Position numbers and translations under genes: made by a program. From Conus ventricosus (Eukaryota > Mollusca > Gastropoda > Neogastropoda > Conidae), in the NCBI GenBank assembly GCA_018398815.1, contig CM031614.1, forward strand, positions 50,955,171-51,019,170: DNA of 64,000 nt, given 5' to 3'. The notes below the pieces were generated by a model that saw only the letters and a list, made by a program, of their open reading frames with translations, ran no database searches and was not told the origin of the DNA. Every line of letters begins with the position of its first letter. Position 1 is the first letter of the stretch. Positions 45,119 to 56,687 of this stretch are shown one piece after another.

Positions 45119-45863
45119 AACTACAGGAGTTCCATTTATTGCAAAATTTTGCGTAATTATTGCGTTTTTCTGCCTTCCTACGCATTTTTTTCGCGGCTGT
45201 GCGTTTAGCGACGCAATTTTCCCAGGACCCTGTTCTGAACCGCAAGCCTATGTCAGAGGGGCAAAACATGGCACAGACCTACAGCAGACTGCTTGACACC
45301 GCCAATTAGTGATAGTGCGTGCACATTTTACTCTGTGGCACTCGCTGACTTTTTGCTAGATCAAGAATGTTCCAAAACGCTTCATCCTTTCTCCCCTCGA
45401 AATAAAATGGAATCTTTCCCGCGTCTGCGATGGTGCCATCTTCCAATCGGAATACGTTATGACTTCCCACGCACACACGATCATCCCACGTGATTCTGGA
45501 TGCCAGAGTGCGCCCATTGATGGGAACTTTACCGTGGTCACAGCTTGTAGGAATAATATCAAGGTTGACTGACCCGGCTTGTTTTCGCGGGCTTACTTAG
45601 CAAAAATGGCAAAGAGACAATCAAACATGTTTGCATTTTTCGGTGGGGGAGAAAAGCTGCTTGCCAAGGAAGGCCCGGACTCGTGTGGCACAGAAAACGC
45701 TTTCCTGCAGCGAGCTGCTCTGCACTTCGGCGCGTGATTCAGAGCTGTTTTGACGGGAGTACAGTTTACTTTGTTACGCATTTTTTTCAGCGCTGACGCA
45801 ATTTTTGCGGAGGCGTGCGTTTCTTGACGCAAAAACTAAAAAGTCAGTGGAACCCCTGAACTA
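45119..45863. mobile_element. hAT-like non-autonomous element with 5-bp target duplication
   Basis: Ends CAGGAGTTCCA (45124) and complement of TGGAACCCCTG (to 45858), flanked by AACTA on both sides (45119-45123 and 45859-45863). gcgtnnntt-type words repeat near both ends in inverted orientation (ttgcgtaattattgcg / gcaatttttgcgg). Contains a short transposase-like N-terminus. Confidence 0.82.
45606..45737 (+). pseudogene. hAT-type transposase N-terminal remnant
   Basis: MAKRQSNMFAFFGGGEKLL begins a 43-codon frame; the MxKRQxxxFxFF start is familiar from ZNF862/KIAA1586-like hAT proteins. It stops after HFGA. Too short to be functional. Confidence 0.5.
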
Positions 45864-46335
45864 TGTCACTATGTGCCTTTATGACGCATACTGTTAATCC
45901 AGAATTAGGACACTGTAAGCAAAAAAACTCCAACCTTCCATTTGAAAAGCAAAACACTGGGAGGGCTGGTAACGCAGCAAGTTCTTGTTAAAGGGCTGAA
46001 AGGGTTTTTTAAACCTAGGGTTTTCTTTGGTCTTTGTATCAAATTTATATGTGCATAAACCCAACTTCAGTTGTTCTTCACTGCAACCCAAAGCTACTTG
46101 GCACTAGTCTGTCGTACTAGTCACTAACACTAGTAACAGTGGGACTGTAACAACTAGTCTTTAGAGTACGCTCTTGCAGCTTGTATTTCATGTTGAAAAA
46201 CTCTTCAAGACTGGCAGTCATGCATTTCCTGGGTGAAAAAATGAAATAATGTAATTCTTATAATTTTTCACCATTCTGAGGACCTCTGTATTATCTAGCT
46301 ATGGCTGTGCTTGAAGCAACCGTTAAACCAGAAGT

Positions 46336-46345
46336 GAGTCCATTC

Positions 46346-46376
<31 letters not shown>

Positions 46377-47217
46377 CCCAACCTCTGCGCCACCTCAGAG
46401 GCAGTGGACCCACTCCGCTCATTCCGACACCCCCTCCACAACCACAGCCCGGTCAGCTCCGCCTCAGCACCGGCAATCCACAGGCAGCCAATGTCAAGTC
46501 GTCAAGAGGCAACCCACCGGAGGAGACACTGCACTGCTGCCGAGTCACTTCGGTGGTGTTCAGTGGCGCCTGTTCTGATCTAACATACACAGGACACCAC
46601 CTACTAAGCCCTCTACTGACGACAATAATTGCTTAGTCGCGGAGCCGGCGTGAGTGAGCTCTCCCTCTAGAGGGCGCCACCACGTCCGTCCAACGACAGC
46701 CCCCATGGACTCGCCGATACCGTTGGCTTGAACGGAACCAAACCAAGGCCACAGACGTGGAGAGGACATCGAAACTGAGGTCACCATGAGAGCAGGGCAT
46801 GAAGGGCCACAGAATTTGAGACTTTTTTAAAAAAAATACTGATCGATGAGAATGAGGATGATAAAGATGATGCTACGGATTTCCATTTCAGTCTGAGACT
46901 ACATGACAGGGCTGTACTCTACGCTTCCTTTCATAATATATCCCAGCGTCAACCAGGCCCGGGAGATACAGGCACCTGCAGTGTTGGTCAGGAAATCTGA
47001 GCAACACTCTAAGAAACGCATCCATTCAGTGGATGAAACTCGACTGTGTGGTCCCAGTCTTCCCAACTGAGTCCGCAGCAACTCAACTCTGGGTAGGAGC
47101 CGGTCGGGGCAGAAAAACCCACATGACTTCTGATGGGATTCGAACCCATGACCTCCCAGCCAGGAGTCCGCGACGCTAACCACTTCGCCACGGGCGGCTG
47201 GTGCGAGTCCATTCTTT
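46336..47217 (-). mobile_element. Long tRNA-headed retroposon, complete with A tail and target duplication
   Basis: Body 46349-47204 (~856 bp). The minus-strand head (47203-47135) has B box GGTTCGAATCC. The left end is a run of 26 T (46346-46371), i.e. an A tail on the minus strand. gagtccattcttt occurs on both sides (46336-46348 and 47205-47217), a 13-bp target duplication. Confidence 0.9.
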
Positions 47218-47812
47218 AGAAATTAGACAGCCAGATCAGGAGACTGTAATGTTTTTGTTTGTAAGCTGACTTCTTGCCTAGACAATCAAACACTGCTTGA
47301 CACAGCTAGGGTGCTGAAATCGGATTTAATGATATGAAAATATACAACTGCTGAACATGGTAGGATATGCTGATCTGTAACTGACAGAATGTGTGTTATG
47401 CATTCCAACTGAACACCACAAACATGCTTGGCCACCCAGTCAAATATGCGACTGCAAAGAACAATAATTATCAGAGCATTACATATTTACTGTGATATTT
47501 TTGCTGAAAGGAAAAAAAATTCTTCTACGGTTCCTGTACATTACTTTGTATGAATTCACATTAGCCAATCACTCTGTAGCATGCTCGGTTTTGCAGTTTA
47601 TAATGTGAAAATATCTCTCGTACAGAACAAGTAGACTTGAAACAATTTCTTGCCACAGGGTAAACTCACTCCAACTTTGTTCTGGCTTGCCAGAACATTC
47701 AACACTTATTTGTTCTTGAGTGACTGTCACTTAACCACAATGAACAAACAAAAGTGTCTTTTTGATCTCTAGAACAAACAGCATTGTCTGTTTGATCGCT
47801 ATAATATCTTAC

Positions 47813-47907
47813 TTTCGAAAATAGTTTGAGTTTTACGTCCTCATAGCGAAAGCTTTTAGGGACATGTCTTTCATTCACGGTAGTCTTTGGTCTTATTTTC
47901 ACTGTAC
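47813..47907 (-). other. Candidate upstream exon (unassigned)
   Basis: 95 bp with acceptor aattttag and donor gtaaga. One frame is open (VKIRPKTTVNERHVPKSFR, YEDVKLKLFSK). Its exit phase does not match the NUP62 ATG frame, so it could be a NUP62 5' UTR exon, part of another gene, or chance. Confidence 0.2.
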
Positions 47908-48205
47908 CTAAAATTAAATACTATGATCAACAGAACTAGCTCTAACCGGTTATCACCGGCCCACAAGAATACAGGAATCAAATCTAGCAGTTCTAGCAAA
48001 AGTAGAAAGACTGCATGATGATTGTAACCTCTGTCAGTTTCGGTTACTCTGATTAAGATGTCACTCATTCACTGCATGCGCACCAGTAGGCTAGTACTAG
48101 TCCACTCCAATTTTAACACAACAGACCACATCGTTTCAGCAATGAGCGAAACATCTGACTTCAAATTGTGCGGATGTGCAGGTTTCAAGCTAGTAACCGT
48201 TAAAA

Positions 48206-48489
48206 GTGAAAAAGAATGAAAAGATTTGGGAAGTGGGTTTCAAAAGCAAGACTTTGCAAATACTTGGCAACAACAGAGTTCAGAGAGGATCGTCGTTGCT
48301 TCCCCAGTTCCTGGAAGCCGACTATTTTCCCACGGCTATGATTATATCAATCTGGATTCGATGCGCCGACACAGCGAGAACGCTCAGCGCTGTTCTGGCC
48401 TTGGAAAGCGTGGATCTAAACTCTTAAGGACTGGCAGAAGGGACAGTCATACTACTCATAATTCGAAAAATCAAAACTACAGTCATTAG
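48206..48489 (+). other. Unrecognised 87-codon open frame
   Basis: Reads VVASPVPGSRLFSHGYDYIN and LDSMRRHSENAQRCSGLGK. It is not low-complexity and sits where a divergent promoter for NUP62 could lie, but no donor or family match is visible. It may be noncoding. Confidence 0.15.
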
Positions 48490-48757
48490 TCGAATTACAG
48501 CTAACTGTCTTCATAATTTTCTTATGATAAGCGTACTCTACCCACCTTCTTTTCCGCCGCCACAAACCAAAACCGGAAGTTTGTACCAAATCGAGATTAT
48601 ATACACAACAGCTAGTCTAGGGTCAGCTTCAGTCATAAGAGCATGATTTCTTGACCGTCTTTAATTTTCGATCAGCAACGACGTACGGTCACTTACGACC
48701 CTTAAGCGGCTAGCCATGCTTGGTGCAGAGACGAACGAAAATTGACAAGTGAAGGAA

Positions 48758-48783
48758 TGTGTGTGTGTGTGTGTGTGTGTGGT
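48758..48783. repeat. (GT)n microsatellite
   Basis: About 13 GT units, just before the smeared region. Confidence 0.95.
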
Positions 48784-48848
48784 GGTGAACTGCAAACAAT
48801 CTGCAAGTAATTGCAAAATAAATCCACAATAAAAGAACTAAATAGACT

Positions 48849-50519
48849 TTTTTTTTAAAAACTTTTTTCCATGCGGGTTTTTGGGAACCCAGTAAGCCCA
48901 AATCCGGGCGCCCCTTCAGCGTCCCCGAGGATAAACCCGCCCGGGAAACCCCTTAAAACCCTTCTCTTGGCAAATGATAAAAATTTAAAAACCCAAACTC
49001 TAAAAATTTTAAGGGAGGGGGCAGCCCGCTCCCCCCTCAAAATCGGAAAAAAAATTCGAATTTTATGACACGTTAAAAGCTTGTTTGCATGTTTTTATCG
49101 TTTTTTTATCGGTGGAGAGAAACTTTCCCCAAAAAGGGTTTTGGATTTTTGGGAAAAGCTTAAAAACCCTTAGGATTGTTATATGGGGCGGCCCCTTCTT
49201 TTGGGCCCCTGCGGATCGGGTGGATTTGTCACAGTGGGGGGGCCAGACGGGGCCGCAATTTTAAAATCCACATGCCTTTTAAACGAAGGTGAAAAAGGGC
49301 ATCGTTTTTGACTTGTCAGTCGGGCCCTTTCACTTTTAAATTTTTAAAAGCCAAGCTTGCTGTTGACAGCCCCACTGCTTTTTCCCTCCCAAAAAAGGGA
49401 AACTTTGGTGATGTAAACCCCTTTTTCGGGACACCGGGTGGAACACTCTAGGGGAAAACCTCTTCATGTATAAACCCCAGCGGGGTTTGGCTTCCGGGAC
49501 ACTAAACCTGCAAAATAGTTTTTTTTTCCCCTTTTTTTTTTTTGTCGGGAAAACCCACATCTCACACCCACCCACACACCCCACCCCCCCTTTCCCCCCC
49601 CCCCCCCCCCACCCCCCAAGCGCGCGCACGCACGAAACGCACGAAAGTAAAACGCACACGTCATTTTTTTTTCCCCCAACCCGTGCCTTTTAAAAAATTT
49701 TAAAAAAATCACTCTATAGAAAACGCGGGATTTCCTTTTTCTAAGTTTCTTTTTTATGCTATCGGGGTGGTCGTGAAAAACCCACAGAAAGATCGAAGGG
49801 GTCTGAGAACAAAGAAAATGGGGAAACCCAAACCCCACGACAGGCGCCGGGTTCAAAGATTCTCTGTTTTGTATACTTGTAAATAATCAGGAAGGTTCCA
49901 AACCCTTTCTGCGTGCGGGTCCTTTGTGCCAAAATTTGAGGGGAGTTTCCCCGGGGAAAGCACGGTTTAAGTGGTAATGCGTTTATAGCCCAGCCGACCG
50001 GGGGCGAAAAGGGGCCCATTTCGGGGCTGCCCAACCACTTGGAGAGGGCCATTTTATGTGGAAAAATAATCAAAGCCTAGGGGAAAGAATGGAAATTTTT
50101 CTAGGCGCTTTTTGGTTTTCCCCCTTGTCTAATCTGCCAGCTGCTTCATAAGAAAGGGGGCAGGATCAGGGGGGTCTCACCCCATTTTTTAAGCTCTAAA
50201 ACAGGGTTGGGGTTTCACTTCAAATGTCGTTTGGTCCTGAGGGGGCCCTCATCATGTTACTGGCCAGGAGGTGCTCTCAAGTTCGCAAAAAAAAGCCAGG
50301 GGGAGAGAGGGGGGAAGTGATTTACTGAACATTTTTGTTTTACCTTCTTGAAAAAAACTGTTATTTTGGGAAAATTGGAAATATAAATTGGGACACGCGT
50401 TTTCCCCTCTTTTAAACCGTTTTCAGTTACAAAAAAGAGGGGTCAGAAAAGTTCGAAAGCAAAATTTTCAGAACTTTTGCCTTTTACCCTCTTTTGGTCC
50501 AAAAACTGAAGCCCATTTT
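48849..50519. other. Low-information, homopolymer-smeared sequence
   Basis: Dense short runs (tttt, aaaa, cccc, gggg) replace normal base variety from about 48849 on. No gene is readable. One recognisable piece is a LINE 3' tail at 49972-50060. Confidence 0.6.
49972..50060 (-). repeat. LINE 3' tail fragment (smeared)
   Basis: tttatagcccagccgaccg ... cggggctgccc ... matches the 3' UTR of the LINE tails at 32.56 and 56.7 kb. Confidence 0.65.
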
Positions 50520-50679
50520 TGTGAAAAAAATGGGGTTGAAAAAAACGCATGCGCGACAAGCCAAACGTTCGGCTTGGCTTTCCCTCGGGGCCATTTTCCA
50601 AGGAAAATTTATAGTGGATCACAAAACATCATTAAGCGTGTTTTGTCTGTCCCCCCCGGTGCCTTTTTGATCGTGATAA
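50520..50679 (+). repeat. Gypsy 5' LTR (smeared copy)
   Basis: Aligns end to end with the 3' LTR (cgcatgcgcgac, gttcggcttgg, atagtggatcacaaaacatc, attaagcgtg, gatcgtgata) but with single bases replaced by their neighbours. Followed by tggtggcagggg at 50680, a plausible primer-binding site start. Confidence 0.82.
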
Positions 50680-51855
50680 TGGTGGCAGGGGTCCCCCCCA
50701 AGTGCCACGCCCTCCCATAATGACAGTGCCTCCCAGTGACTTTTTAAAACCTTTTTTTTCCCCCTAAAAACCCGACCCTCTGTCCCCTTTTCAAACCGAA
50801 CGGTTACAAAGAAACGGGGTAAAAACGGACAGCGTGCAAATTGGCCCGATAAGTTGAATTCCCTAAAAATTTAAAATGTTTAAACGCTCAGGTGTGTTTA
50901 TATTACGTTTTTTGTTTTTGGGCCTTGTGTTTTTTTAAGAAATTTCTTTCCCAACAAAATAGTTTAAAATTTTTGGGTTCGGGTTTTTAAAGATCATGGC
51001 TTTTTTAAAAACCCACCAGTTTGGCCTTTGCCCTTCTAAAAAAAAACAACCAAACAGGGGCCCTCAGGGCCCGTCAAAGATTTCTTCGCTATGGGCCCTT
51101 TAGTAAACTCTCTAAGAAGGACTTTGAAGTTCAAGTGCCCAGCCCGTTTTAAAACATGGGGCCTTGTCTGAAAGGAAAAAATTCTATTTTCCCATCCCCA
51201 CGGGGGCACCAGGCAAAAGAAAATCCACCGAAAACAAATTTTGAGGCCCTTTTTAAAGATGTTTAATGCACATTTCATTTCCAAAAAAAAACAAAATTTC
51301 CCCGACCCGGCCCCAAAATTTTAAACCTGCCCAAACCAGGACGGGGGAAAATGTCGAACCAACATTCTGCCCTGAAAGAACGGGCGGAGAGTGCAACTGG
51401 GTTTCCCAAGGGACACCGCCATTAGGACCCGACTGGTGGTGGGCCCTCTGTGACGGGACCTCTCAAAAAACTAAAAGTTTTCCAAAACCAAAAACCTGAC
51501 TCTCAAAAAAGCTATCCAATAGAAAGGGCACACGAACTTGCAACGGGCAGATGAGGGAAAACGTGACATGCGCCAGCCTTGATGCGTGCACCCCCAAAAT
51601 AGTTTTCGAGGTGCACAAGGGGGACTGAAACCGAGGTGGGGCCAAGGGAGGGCATTCTTCTCCCACTTCAACTCCCCCGCAGAGGGGTAACAGAGGTCAA
51701 CCCCGCCAGAGGCCATCAACCCGGGGTCAACCCCCAGGGGCAATACTTTTAGAGGTAAACACCCAGGGGACAGCGGGACGGTAGGGACCATCATCGGGGA
51801 GGGGGAACGGGGGGGGGAAAAGGGTGGGGGAAACCACACTACACCCAAAACGAGT

Positions 51856-51915
51856 GTCCTGCCGGGGCAAAATTTGTGGGAAATTTGCCGGGAAATACAC
51901 TTTTTATAAATGTCT
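51856..51915 (+). pseudogene. Gypsy gag zinc-knuckle remnant
   Basis: Cysteine-rich patch with CRGKICGKFAGKYTFYKCLQ resembling a retroelement CCHC nucleic-acid-binding knuckle; spacing is disturbed. Confidence 0.5.
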
Positions 51916-52739
51916 GCAGACAGAACCGGGGCCGGGGTTTCAACGAGGGGGAGACATACTACCTGGGCCCCAACTCCACTCCCCAAGGGACCCCCCAAAG
52001 GGCCCACGTTTTGGGGACATCTGCAACACCCCACCCCCTTCAAGATAGACCCCGGGTGCTTTTTTCTATAAACTCTTCACCCCAAAATAAAACCCAAAAC
52101 CCCTTTGCCCTCCTCCCTTCCCGCAAAAAAAGGAAGCACTCTGAAAGCCCCTGGTCCCTTTCCCCCTTTGCAGAGGACAGTTCACGCAACTGTAAAAACC
52201 GGAAAAGGGAAACCTCACGTTTCAGTTTTCTTTTGTTGACCTTTCAACCCCCCCCCCAAACTCCCAAATTTTTGGGGACAAAACAGCAGCTTTCCAACTT
52301 CTCCTTGCCCCAGCGCATTAATGGGGTTTCCCCCTTTCTCAAAAATTTTTGGGGGGAGTTTGTTTATAAGCCTGCAACTGCACTCCCGTAAAAATTAAAA
52401 CTAAAAAGGACGCCCTCAACCCAACGGGGCAACCCCAAACCGGCAAGGGGATACCAATTCCACTGTATAAAAGGAAGGGGGGAAAGCAGAACTAAGAGAA
52501 TGGAAAGCCCAATGTCTTTCGACCCCATTACCGAACCAAAAATTTTGGGGTGCGCACCAAGGGTTGCTTTTAAAGGGAAAAAATCGGGGAGGGGGTCAGG
52601 TTTCTCCCACGGACCTCAAGAAGCTAAAATTTTAGCGTGAAAAAGAAAAGGTATATGATACCAACGGGGGGGGGCTGACGTTCTTCACAAGTGAAGGGGT
52701 CAACAGTGTTTTAAAAAAAAAGATGCCCCGTCAGGAAAT

Positions 52740-52975
52740 TTTGGGGGGAGATTTCCCGGGGCTTCGACAGCAAAGTTACAACTTTTATGACACCCTTTGG
52801 AAGATTTTTCCCCCAAAAAACTACCATTTGGCATTTAAACTCCCCCCAGGGGACTTTCAAAGGAAGATGGAAGAGATTTTTCCACGGAGTCAGCAATGTC
52901 ATTTTGCTACTTTTAAAGACATTTTGATCCACAGCCAGAACGCAAAAAGAGCAGAGGGGACACCTTGAGGGAGTT
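52740..52975 (+). pseudogene. Gypsy reverse transcriptase remnant
   Basis: FQRKMEEIFPR and FKDILIHSQNAKRAEG correspond to the RT block before and at the YxDDILVH-type catalytic box; the catalytic Asp pair is not intact here. Confidence 0.65.
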
Positions 52976-54079
52976 AAGCAGAAAACCGCAAAAGGTTGGG
53001 CTCAAACCAACCAGGGGAATCAAATTCTGGAAAAGAGCAATTTAATTTTCCCGGGTCTTGTATCCCGCGGAGAAGGGATTCTCCAAGCCAAAGGGAAAAA
53101 AACGAAGCAATGATCCATGCCCGAGCCACAGAAAAAACACTGACCTGAAAAGGATCCTGGGAATGGGGCCCAAATTTTTTTTGGGCGCTTCCCTTTTTCC
53201 CATCTGTTTCCCGCACCCTGGGGTCCCCTGACAAGCTCCGGAAAAGGACAAGGGGGTATGTGGGGGAAAACCTCAGCAAAAACGATCTTATTTCCGTCCA
53301 AAAACCTGTTTTCACGGCTCCGACCTAGCCTTTTTTGACCTTTTCCAAACCCACAAAAATGACAGTGGCCCCGCAGCTATGGGCTTTGGGGGCGCCTTTT
53401 CCCAAAAACATAAAAGGGGCCAAAAACCTGTTTTCTTTCTGTTTTTACCCCACCCCTCACAACCCCCGCAGCGCGGGCCCATGCTCAGATAAAAAGAAAG
53501 CCTAGCAGGGATGTGGTCCTGCAAAAATTCTCCAGAACCTTTTGGGACAAGAAAAACTTCAAACTGGAACAGCCCCCAAGCCCTTTTCCTAAACCCCTTA
53601 TCAAAACCCCAAAGGAAAATTCTGGGCCCCCAAACCGGGGGCCCCCTTCCCCCTTGCCCCGCGGCCCCCCTTGGGGGCAAGATGCGGTTCAAAAACCCAT
53701 ACTGGTTTTTCACCTGGCAAGAAACCCCCATCACGCCGACACACTGTCAAGAAGCCCCCAGACCCGAGCCCAAAACCCACCCAAAAACGCCAGTTTTTTT
53801 GATACGTTGTGACTCATATGACTTGGGCCGGGGGGCAACCTGGCCAAATTCCCAAAAAGCACTCGGAAAAAGGGAAAGAAACAAAGAGTGGGGCACCACC
53901 CTCAAGCACGCCCGGGAAAACACAAAAGGAAGGGCCCCCAAAAAGATGACTTTAAACCCTTTAAAATCCAGGGGCTCTATGCAACCGAAACCCAGCTCAG
54001 GGGGTTTACGAAGGGCTACTCATCAAAGGAAACGCATTTTCATCCCAAATCTCTTTTGCAAAGGGAAAACTTGGGAAAC

Positions 54080-55075
54080 CAACCATGCCGGACACCCAAG
54101 GGATCACCAAGTGTCCCCGAGCGGCCAACAATGCGTTTGGTGGCCCAGAACTCCAAAGAAATTGCCCCAAAAGGGGACGCTCTTGTGCCCTCGTGATGAA
54201 AAAAGCCCTCGCAGAGATCAGACCTCTCAACCTACACCCTACCCCGAAGGGGCCCTTTTTAAAAGATTCGGCCGACCCCGGGGTTAAAATAAAGGGTTTT
54301 TCAGTAAAAAAAAAAAAAAACCCTGTTTCATCGACTACTTCTCCAAAATTTGGAAAATTTCTCACCTGCCCCAAACCCCCACATCCGCCTGTGTATCGGA
54401 AAAATGAAAAACATTTTTTTCCCATCATGGGACCCCCCAATGTTTTAGTCACAACAAAGGACGACAGTTTTTTCCCCATCGGGAAAAAAAGACCTTCTCT
54501 GACACTTGGCATTTCACCAAGTTTCCATATCCCCTTTCTTCCCCAGAGCAACGGAGAAAAAACCGAGAGAGGGGTGCAGAAACGGCCCCAAACGAATCTT
54601 GCAACAGAAAGACCCTTTTTTTTGCTCTTCCGCATACAGAGCAACTCCCACGGGGTCTACAGGAGTGATCCAGCCGAACTCGCCATGGGAAGAAGATTGA
54701 GGACTACAGTTCCAACACTTCCTGTCAACTTGAAACCGCAGGAATATGACAGAGAGACCATAGCTAAAAGGGATGCTAAAGCCAAAGAACAACAAGAAAT
54801 ACTACGATAGGCATCATGGAGTTCGATCCCTTCCTGAGCTCCTCCCAGGAGACTATGTCCTGCAGAAACTGGATCATGATCCCCAATGGTCCAAACCTGC
54901 CAGAGTCCTCGACCGATCGCGCCAGATCTTACCTGGTGAGAACTCCCAAGGTATGCGGTACAGGCGGAACCGCAGACCCTCCGCCTATCCCACTCCATCC
55001 CTCAGGGTGCCTTTGCTCAGAGTGCCGCCTGCCCACAACTCCCAACTGAACCCAGGGTCCCTGTCCTGACCCTCA
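54080..55075 (+). pseudogene. Gypsy integrase remnant
   Basis: The zinc-binding domain is recognisable around 54085-54180 (the GHxGITKC...WWPG type), a core segment near 54320-54480 (PPNVLVTTKDDSFF where a DNG box is expected) and a well-preserved C-terminal part: PAELAMGRRLRTTVPTLP, LKPQEYDRETIAKRDAKAKE and LPELLPGDYVL. Frame changes occur near 54660 and 54770. Confidence 0.8.
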
Positions 55076-55429
55076 GCCAAAAGTATCCTTTGGCTGATCC
55101 CCAGTCACCAGGAACACCTCAGGCTGGTATCCAATGCCACCAGCCAAACCCTCCCGGGACAACCAGCGCCCTGCCTTCTACAGCAGCCCATCCAGACCGG
55201 TCCATCTACAGCATCACCTGTTTCCGTTCAGACAACCCGCTGTGGACGAGCTGTTGTCATTCCAGCACGATACAGGGACTAACACCATCCTCTTCACCCT
55301 GTGGTCTTCCGTACCGGCCTGGGTTTTCGAATTGTGTTGAAGTTTGTCAAAGACTCGTCTCTCCCTCGGTTATCCCAAACAGACTCTAAATTCATAAGTT
55401 TCTGTGCAACTCGTGCACCTGTTGTCCAT

Positions 55430-55442
55430 AAAAGGGGGGAGA
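55430..55442 (+). other. Gypsy polypurine tract
   Basis: aaaaggggggaga directly before the 3' LTR; it would prime plus-strand DNA synthesis. Confidence 0.85.
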
Positions 55443-55599
55443 TGTGATAGAATGCGGTTGAAAGATACGCATGCGCGACGAGACCGACGTTCGGCTTGGC
55501 GGTTTCCTCTGGCCAATTTTCCTAGGCAAATTATAGTGGATCACAAAACATCATTAAGCGTGTTTGTCTGTGTCCGTGTGCCTGCTGATCGTGATAACA
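55443..55599 (+). repeat. Gypsy 3' LTR (clean copy, 157 bp)
   Basis: Begins TGTGATAG and ends GATAACA (TG...CA). The preceding polypurine tract and the second copy at 50520 define it. Confidence 0.83.
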
Positions 55600-56687
55600 G
55601 TCAACAGTTCTTTTTTTTTTAAATAAAAGTTTTAGAAACTTCTTCAGTGATAGCAATGTCATCGCCAACGATGGATACGGTTTGCTGTCAGAGAGAGGAT
55701 GCTTACAGTATCTATGTTCCGTGAAAAGTATATTATGTACTGGCAGTTCGGGACACTGACCTTGTCGTTTGCTTATGATAAAGTGTGCCCTGGTTTTCAA
55801 GAGGGATTCAACTTTAACATCTTTCCTGAAAGTTTTAATGTAGTTTCCAGAATCTTATCTGTTGCAACCAGAACGTGAAGTATCCTTATGAACTGGTAGA
55901 TCTTTCATCTGATGTGATTCCAGCATGTTTGGCGTTGTGGTTTTCTGCAGTGTCACTCTCGCTGGATGAACCTACTTCGTGCTGACTCATTTGTTTCTGT
56001 TTAGACTTTTTATTCATCTTCTGCAGTCCCACCCCACCCCTCCCCCCCCCCGAATATTAGTCACTGATCTCAGATGTAACCGACCGTGGTTTAATGTTGG
56101 GCCACCACAGAACTCTCTTGTATACTGATTAAGTTTTTAGTGTACAGTAAAACTCTCCATGCTTCAGTCATAGTCATTTTCTTCAAACTGTGGCGATATC
56201 TTTTTCCTTTGAAATACCCTCTTTGTCTCAGTTCTCATGACGAAGAGTGGAGACGACTCAGTTACGAGAATCTCGTTGTCCCTAATGTCACCAGGATAGT
56301 GTCGGCGCCCTTATTATTGTCACATTTGATGAAGATCGAACCCAGACTTTTGGCTGTGTCTTCCGTCAACCGCGTTGTTTATCATTCACCTGTTCAAGGT
56401 GAGCACCGGCTGTTGTGATAGGCAGAGCTCTTTACTCAATGTTGCATACGATTTTGAAGATTAGTGCCTAGTTGTGCATTACCTGGTCTTATCATGTAAA
56501 CTGAAATCTCCGCCCGGCCAAATGTGGGCAATATCCGGTAGTTTCTCCTGATTCTGTTGGAAGCAGTGGAAGCAGATACACAGGGAAGTAATATGCAGGC
56601 CCTGAGAATGTAGGTAATTTACACTTGATAAGATTTGACCGCTCTTCCCCTCCCCCTTTATCCAACCAGTCCTCTAACCCCGATTTC
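55600..56687. other. Unannotated flank
   Basis: Clean AT-rich sequence with no recognised gene or repeat; contains a C-rich run at about 56030-56050. Confidence 0.4.

Larger units (their letters stand above)
50520..55599 (+). mobile_element. Ty3/Gypsy LTR retrotransposon (~5.08 kb, unreadable pol)
   Basis: Order: short LTR, gag zinc knuckle, reverse transcriptase, integrase, polypurine tract, LTR. No env-like frame is seen between the integrase end (~55070) and the polypurine tract. Most of the interior is homopolymer-smeared with many frame breaks, so only patches of protein similarity are visible; the last ~950 bases are clean. The element cannot encode proteins as written. Whether it is genuinely dead or only badly sequenced cannot be told from the window. 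Confidence 0.85.

Noticed and set aside
45072..45296. Plus-strand frame MKIKSYRNLPEFLVVV...
   Set aside because: It crosses the left end of the hAT-like element at 45124 and has no family resemblance.
49336..49856. Gly/Pro-rich frames on both strands
   Set aside because: Produced by poly-C/poly-G runs in the smeared region.
53511..54287. 258-codon frame
   Set aside because: It lies in smeared Gypsy pol; only short integrase-like patches are recognisable and the frame itself is a by-product of lost stop codons.
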